A DNA stretch of 10,320 nucleotides from CAIXQW01 sp046049675 (GTDB lineage: Bacteria > Bacteroidota > Bacteroidia > Chitinophagales > Chitinophagaceae): NCBI GenBank assembly GCA_046049675.1, contig JBJORA010000077.1, positions 1-10,320 of the forward strand. Reading direction: 5' to 3'. Each line of letters opens with the position of its first letter. Position 1 is the stretch's first letter. Made by a program: the position numbers and the translations under genes. Shown here one piece after another: positions 6,646 to 10,320 of this stretch. The notes below the pieces were generated by a model. That model searched no databases and was not told the DNA's origin. It was given only the letters and a program-made list of their open reading frames with translations.

Positions 6646-9417
6646 TTAGAACGAGTATGCGGCATTTATAAAGTATTGTATGCCTTGGTTATACATGTAT
6701 TTTGGTTGGAACATGGTTGGTATTTCGCTGCGATATCGCAGTTGCTCAAAGCCCATCATTTTAATATTTTGATTATTAAGCGCATTGTTAATACCAATGT
6801 TTAAGAACAAGGTGCTCTTCAAAGGCGCAGCTTTAATAAACTTGTTTACGCGCCAGCTCTTACCAAAGAAGATATCCAAGGTAGCAAATGAATTGATTTG
6901 ACGTTGTGTATGCATAGCCGAGGCTGTAGTTTCATCAAGCACATCTATCACACGACGCGTACGAATATTTGGCGCAATGTCAATATAGTTTCTACCAAAG
7001 GCATTAACTGTAACCGTTGCAAACCAAAATTTTGGAGAACGATAGTTTAATCCTAAGCTCGCTGCACTTTGCGGACCAGAAGCCAAATTAAAGTTCTTAA
7101 TAAATGCCGTATCAACAAAGCCAGTTGCGCTACCATTGCTTGTAGTAGTGTCATTATCTGTGTACTCATACAAATATGGACGGTTAGCATAAGTGGCTTG
7201 CGTTAAAGCAGCAGCTAAATTTACACTTAGGCTTGGAGACACTTTGTAGTCCATACCAACTTCCACGCCTTGGTAGCGCTTATGAATGCCAGTCATTACA
7301 ACATTGATATTGCTAAGCTGCGCATCATCAAAGAAACGCTTAATATCCATGGCGTTCGTGATATTTGTGTTGAACACACTAATACGACCTCGCACCTTAG
7401 GGCTGCGTACTAGGTAACCTAACTCTAGGCTATTGATGTTTTCCTTTGTTACGTTTTGCGCTACCTCATTACGTGTACGAGCGCTAATAAACACATTGTC
7501 GTAATATGGAGCACGAGAACCAAACATACCATTTGCATAGACGTAATTTCTTCCATTAAGCTTGTAAGTGGCACCACCCTTTGCGCCGCCAGTTAAGAAA
7601 TTTTGTACTGCACTTTTGCCATAGCTATTGCTCTGATATACACCACTCTGGTAATTACCAGTGCGATAAAAATTTGTCATATCAGCATTCAGCGCCGCAA
7701 ATGCATCAATCTTTGCGCCAGTGTACGTAAGTTGACTCCAAGCATTGTAACGATTAATCGTCATGTTGTAATTGTAGTTGTAGTGATCGCCAACACGAAC
7801 AATACGATCTGGGTTACGGATATCGTTTTGGATTTGTATGCCATCGTTACCAAAGTTGATTGTATTAAATCCGTTGACGTTTACATAGTAATCGCCACCA
7901 AGCAAATCGTTTATTCTTCTAAAAGCATGCACACGCTGCGACTGCGCATAGAGGCCGCCAGTAATCATAATATTATCTTTCAATAAATGAGAGATACTAT
8001 AAGATGCATTTATACGCGTTTGCTTTTCTACATCTTCGCCAAGTACTACTACACTGCGCTTGCCCGTTACACCATTGATAGTTTCTGGAGAGCGAAGGTC
8101 ATTGCCTTGGTAGATATCGTCCCATTGTACTTGCAACAATGTTGGATCTTGCATATAGCTTTCCTTTACAGCTGCGCCAATGGCAGTATCGCCATTAAGG
8201 TTGCTATAGCTAGGTAGATTGCGGTAATAGTCTGCAAGTGGATTTTGCGTATTGAACCAATCAAAACCTGTTGTTGCTACTTCACCAGTTTGGAAACTAA
8301 CACCAAAGTTTTGCAAGGTCTTTTTGTTCAAACGCCATTCGTCGCTTAATACAACAAATGGTAAGCTTTGTTTTGTAACGCGACTATTGCGCACCTGTCC
8401 GTTTTGGTAACCCCAGTTGCGATTATATAAATTATCGCCAGCAAGGTCAAACAACTCTTGCATTACAGGACTTGTACGACCACGGTTGATTGTGCTATTA
8501 ACCACCATTAGATTTGTGCTATGATTGCCCCAACGCTTTTCTGCACCAGCAAAATAGCTGTAGCTATCATAGAAGGTACCAGGCATAACACCGTTTACCG
8601 CCCATCTGCGACCAGCGCTAACGCTAAATGCCCAACCATTTTTCATTAAGCCAGTGCTATGGGTAACCATTAAACGATTTCTATAGCTTCTGTTAGCAAC
8701 ACTTGCCGTTACACGCGTTTGCTTACGATGGTTGCTGGCAGTAGCATCTATATTAGTATTAAAACCAAGGCCGCCAAAACCATTTTCAAATGCTTGTGCG
8801 CCCAAAGTAGTATTACGACTACGAAATACATCATTCAATCCGCCCCAGTTATTAAATAACTGACCACCTTCTTCGAGATCGTTCATTGGTACGCCGTTGA
8901 TAAAAGTTACACTTTGATCTTGCTCGTAACCACGCAAACGATAAAAGTAGGTACTCCAGGCAAAAGCACTAGCACTATTAAACGCATCGCGGCTAGCGTT
9001 AAGGGCGCTACCCACACTTTGACCGCTGCTAATACCACTTTCGTCGTCCGTTTGCGTATTGTCGTTTTGATTGCTTTGTACGATATCATTGGTCGCCTCG
9101 TTTTGGCTAGTAGTGCTGTACTGCAAAACAATTGGTTCCATATTGTTTGAACCGTCACCTACGCTGATGCTCACAGTTTGGCTTTCGTGTCCATCGGCAC
9201 TTACTTCGGCTTCGTACGAGCCAACGGGTGCATTTGGAATAACGAACTCGCCACTTGCATTGGTAGTTGTGAGTAATTTAAGGCGAGGAATCTCGATAGT
9301 AGCCTCGGGGATAGTAGCCATACCTTGACTACTAAGAACCTTACCGCGAACTGTGCCCCTTTGCGCGAAAGTAGAAACAGCCGCAAGCAGGCACAAAAGT
9401 GTTAGTGTAAATCGCAT
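6646..9417 (-). CDS. TonB-dependent outer-membrane receptor with carboxypeptidase-regulatory-like N-terminal domain
   Basis: 923 residues from the ATG at 9417. A TTG 18 bases further out (9435) is also in frame, but ATG gives a clean signal peptide (MRFTLTLLCLLAAVSTFA, then Q). Residues about 20-100 (GTVRGKVLSSQG, IPEATIEI, SGEFVIPNAPVGSYEAEV) form the CarboxypepD_reg-like domain of SusC-type and related receptors. An Asn/Gln/Asp/Thr-rich linker (about 100-133) leads to the plug (about 134-240: YRLRGYEQDQSVTFINGVPMN, quoted from 158 to 178 in part, then GGLNDVFR). The rest is a 22-strand-type barrel that ends in AAYSF, with the C-terminal aromatic expected for BAM-dependent insertion. It imports a ligand using the proton motive force through TonB. 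It heads the minus-strand operon with lipoprotein and secreted genes behind it. Substrate is unknown; nuclease genes on both sides suggest a nucleic-acid or phosphoester product rather than a glycan or siderophore. Confidence 0.92.
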   Translation of the reverse strand: MRFTLTLLCLLAAVSTFAQRGTVRGKVLSSQGMATIPEATIEIPRLKLLTTTNASGEFVIPNAPVGSYEAEVSADGHESQTVSISVGDGSNNMEPIVLQYSTTSQNEATNDIVQSNQNDNTQTDDESGISSGQSVGSALNASRDAFNSASAFAWSTYFYRLRGYEQDQSVTFINGVPMNDLEEGGQLFNNWGGLNDVFRSRNTTLGAQAFENGFGGLGFNTNIDATASNHRKQTRVTASVANRSYRNRLMVTHSTGLMKNGWAFSVSAGRRWAVNGVMPGTFYDSYSYFAGAEKRWGNHSTNLMVVNSTINRGRTSPVMQELFDLAGDNLYNRNWGYQNGQVRNSRVTKQSLPFVVLSDEWRLNKKTLQNFGVSFQTGEVATTGFDWFNTQNPLADYYRNLPSYSNLNGDTAIGAAVKESYMQDPTLLQVQWDDIYQGNDLRSPETINGVTGKRSVVVLGEDVEKQTRINASYSISHLLKDNIMITGGLYAQSQRVHAFRRINDLLGGDYYVNVNGFNTINFGNDGIQIQNDIRNPDRIVRVGDHYNYNYNMTINRYNAWSQLTYTGAKIDAFAALNADMTNFYRTGNYQSGVYQSNSYGKSAVQNFLTGGAKGGATYKLNGRNYVYANGMFGSRAPYYDNVFISARTRNEVAQNVTKENINSLELGYLVRSPKVRGRISVFNTNITNAMDIKRFFDDAQLSNINVVMTGIHKRYQGVEVGMDYKVSPSLSVNLAAALTQATYANRPYLYEYTDNDTTTSNGSATGFVDTAFIKNFNLASGPQSAASLGLNYRSPKFWFATVTVNAFGRNYIDIAPNIRTRRVIDVLDETTASAMHTQRQINSFATLDIFFGKSWRVNKFIKAAPLKSTLFLNIGINNALNNQNIKMMGFEQLRYRSEIPTMFQPKYMYNQGIQYFINAAYSF

Positions 9418-9439
9418 TATTTTGCTGTAATTCAAACTA

Positions 9440-9447
9440 CAAAAGTA
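9440..9447 (-). promoter_or_regulatory. -7 element for the receptor operon
   Basis: TACTTTTG on the minus strand fits TAnnTTTG exactly and lies 22 bp before the ATG at 9417, giving a leader of about 15-17 nt. No TTTG is found at the ideal 19-21 bp spacing; the nearest lies at 9474-9477, 26 bp away. The promoter may therefore depend on an activator. Confidence 0.5.
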
Positions 9448-9471
9448 TGTTAAATGGCTTGGCTATAGGCT

Positions 9472-9493
9472 ACCAAATTGTTATGTAATTGGT
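9472..9493. promoter_or_regulatory. Inverted repeat upstream of the receptor promoter, possible operator
   Basis: ACCAAATT at 9472-9479 and AATTGGT at 9487-9493 form a dyad with a 7-base spacer and one bulged A. It lies about 25 bp upstream of the receptor -7 element and about 50 bp before the divergent one. In AT-rich DNA this could be chance. Confidence 0.25.
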
Positions 9494-9543
9494 CAAAATG
9501 CACAAATGTTGAAAAGTAGCGTCATTTTTGGCCACAATGGCAG

Positions 9544-9551
9544 TATTTTTG
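9544..9551 (+). promoter_or_regulatory. Possible -7 element for the divergent EEP gene
   Basis: TATTTTTG matches TAnnTTTG and lies 60 bp before the ATG at 9612. No convincing -33 box lies at the right distance, and T-rich matches are easily made by chance in this spacer. Confidence 0.35.
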
Positions 9552-9611
9552 ATTGCTTAGGGCAGAATCAAGCGTCAAAATTCCTTGCTTATTCGCCTTA
9601 AAAAGTAGAAG

Positions 9612-10320
9612 ATGAAGAAATTAATAATATACATTATCCTTGTCGTTTGTGGCAAGCAATTGGCTGTGGCACAAAATTCCAACTTGGGAACCCCAATTGT
9701 AGCCTTTTACAATTTTGAAAATCTATATGATACGATCAACGATCCAGAAATAGATGATGAGGATTTTTTGCCTGGTGGCGCCTATGCCTATACTGGTAAA
9801 ATTTACAATACCAAGCTTCAGCACCTTGAGCAAGTAGTAAGTAAGCTTGGTGTAGATAAAAATCCTGATGGTTTTGCAATTTTAGGTACTGCTGAAATTG
9901 AGAACGACCGCGTACTAACAGACCTATGCAATCAACCGTGGTTAAAAGAGCGCAAGATTAAGTTTGTACAATTTAATTCGCCAGATAGAAGAGGCATCGA
10001 TGTAGCCTTGTTGTATAACCCAGCCTACTTCAAAGTATTAAGTGCAGAAGCTTTGCCGGTATTATTGCCGCAAGATGGCAGTGGTAAAGAATTTACAAGA
10101 GATGTGCTGCATGTTATGGGCAAATTACGTGGCGATACAGTACACGTATTTGTAAACCACTGGCCTAGCCGCCGCGGTGGTGAAGCAGCTAGCGCACCAA
10201 AAAGAAATCTTGCTGCAGGCGTTTGCCGTGCATATTACGATTCGCTTATTAAAATAAATCCTAATGTAAAAACAATTGTGATGGGCGATCTTAATGATGA
10301 CCCCACGAACGAGAGCATTG
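9612..10320 (+). CDS. Exported EEP-family phosphoesterase/nuclease, N-terminal part (3' truncated by window edge)
   Basis: 236 codons are present before the right edge, with no stop. MKKLIIYIILVVCGKQLAVA followed by Q is a Sec signal peptide. The mature part starts with AFYNFENLYDT (Asn34), continues with YTGKIYNTKLQHLEQVVSKLG and LGTAEIENDRVL (Glu95), then the strongly conserved NSPDRRGIDVALLYNP, VNHWPSRRGG (His183), AAGVCR and VMGDLNDDPTNESI (Asp226, Asn228). These are the motifs of the Exo_endo_phos_3-like EEP subfamily of Bacteroidota. The final Asp-His pair lies beyond the window. It is a different branch from the EEP at 2229-3749, which has WN/GDYND motifs and an N-terminal Ig domain. 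It should act in the periplasm or outside; whether it carries a T9SS tail cannot be seen. It is transcribed away from the receptor gene across a 194-bp shared spacer, so the two may be co-regulated. Confidence 0.9.
   Translation, partial: MKKLIIYIILVVCGKQLAVAQNSNLGTPIVAFYNFENLYDTINDPEIDDEDFLPGGAYAYTGKIYNTKLQHLEQVVSKLGVDKNPDGFAILGTAEIENDRVLTDLCNQPWLKERKIKFVQFNSPDRRGIDVALLYNPAYFKVLSAEALPVLLPQDGSGKEFTRDVLHVMGKLRGDTVHVFVNHWPSRRGGEAASAPKRNLAAGVCRAYYDSLIKINPNVKTIVMGDLNDDPTNESI

Noticed and set aside
7603..9328. Plus- and minus-strand open frames within the TonB receptor gene
   Set aside because: They overlap the receptor's well-conserved reading frame and show no domain, signal peptide or promoter of their own.
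9418..9435. TTG at 9435 as the start of the TonB receptor
   Set aside because: It adds MNYSKI ahead of a complete signal peptide beginning at the ATG at 9417, and it lies almost on the likely transcription start below the -7 box at 9440-9447.

Overview
The window comes from a Bacteroidota genome, most likely a Chitinophagaceae- or Flavobacteriia-like relative. The evidence is type IX secretion (T9SS) C-terminal sorting domains on several secreted proteins, a TonB-dependent receptor with an N-terminal carboxypeptidase-regulatory-like domain, a 'SCVKD' type lipoprotein signal, and promoters of the Bacteroidota form TTTG-N20-TAnnTTTG. A-rich leaders stand in place of clear Shine-Dalgarno sites. 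Base composition is moderately AT-rich throughout. No phage or transposase gene is visible.

Layout. Positions 1-422 hold the 3' end of a large secreted T9SS protein. Positions 423-767 have no convincing gene, but contain a GC-richer segment that may be a short ORF or an intergenic repeat. Positions 768-1562 encode a complete thymidylate synthase (thyA) with every catalytic residue at the E. coli number. Positions 1848-2084 encode a ParD-like antitoxin with a near-perfect Bacteroidota promoter and no ParE toxin beside it. This gene is bracketed by two inverted copies of a roughly 60-bp repeat, one just 3' of thyA and one just 3' of the minus-strand nuclease gene.

From 2229 to 9417 four genes run on the minus strand. 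In transcription order they are a TonB-dependent receptor (9417-6646), a lipoprotein with two DUF5689/OB-like modules (6599-5157), a T9SS-secreted protein with an ExeM/NucH-type N-terminal domain and an SbsA-like Ig domain (5119-3812), and a T9SS-secreted endonuclease/exonuclease/phosphatase (EEP) protein (3749-2229). The first three are 46 and 37 bp apart and look like one operon. A strong intrinsic terminator follows the third gene and abuts the start codon of the fourth. The fourth has its own promoter, placed so that its transcripts would start inside the terminator stem. Divergent to the receptor, at 9612, a second EEP protein of a different subfamily begins and runs off the window.

Taken together, 2229-10320 looks like a surface system that cleaves a phosphodiester or phosphoester polymer (extracellular nucleic acid is the simplest guess) outside the cell and imports a product through a TonB-dependent channel. 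A DUF5689 lipoprotein stands where a SusD-type partner would be in a glycan locus. The family assignments are well supported; the substrate is inference.
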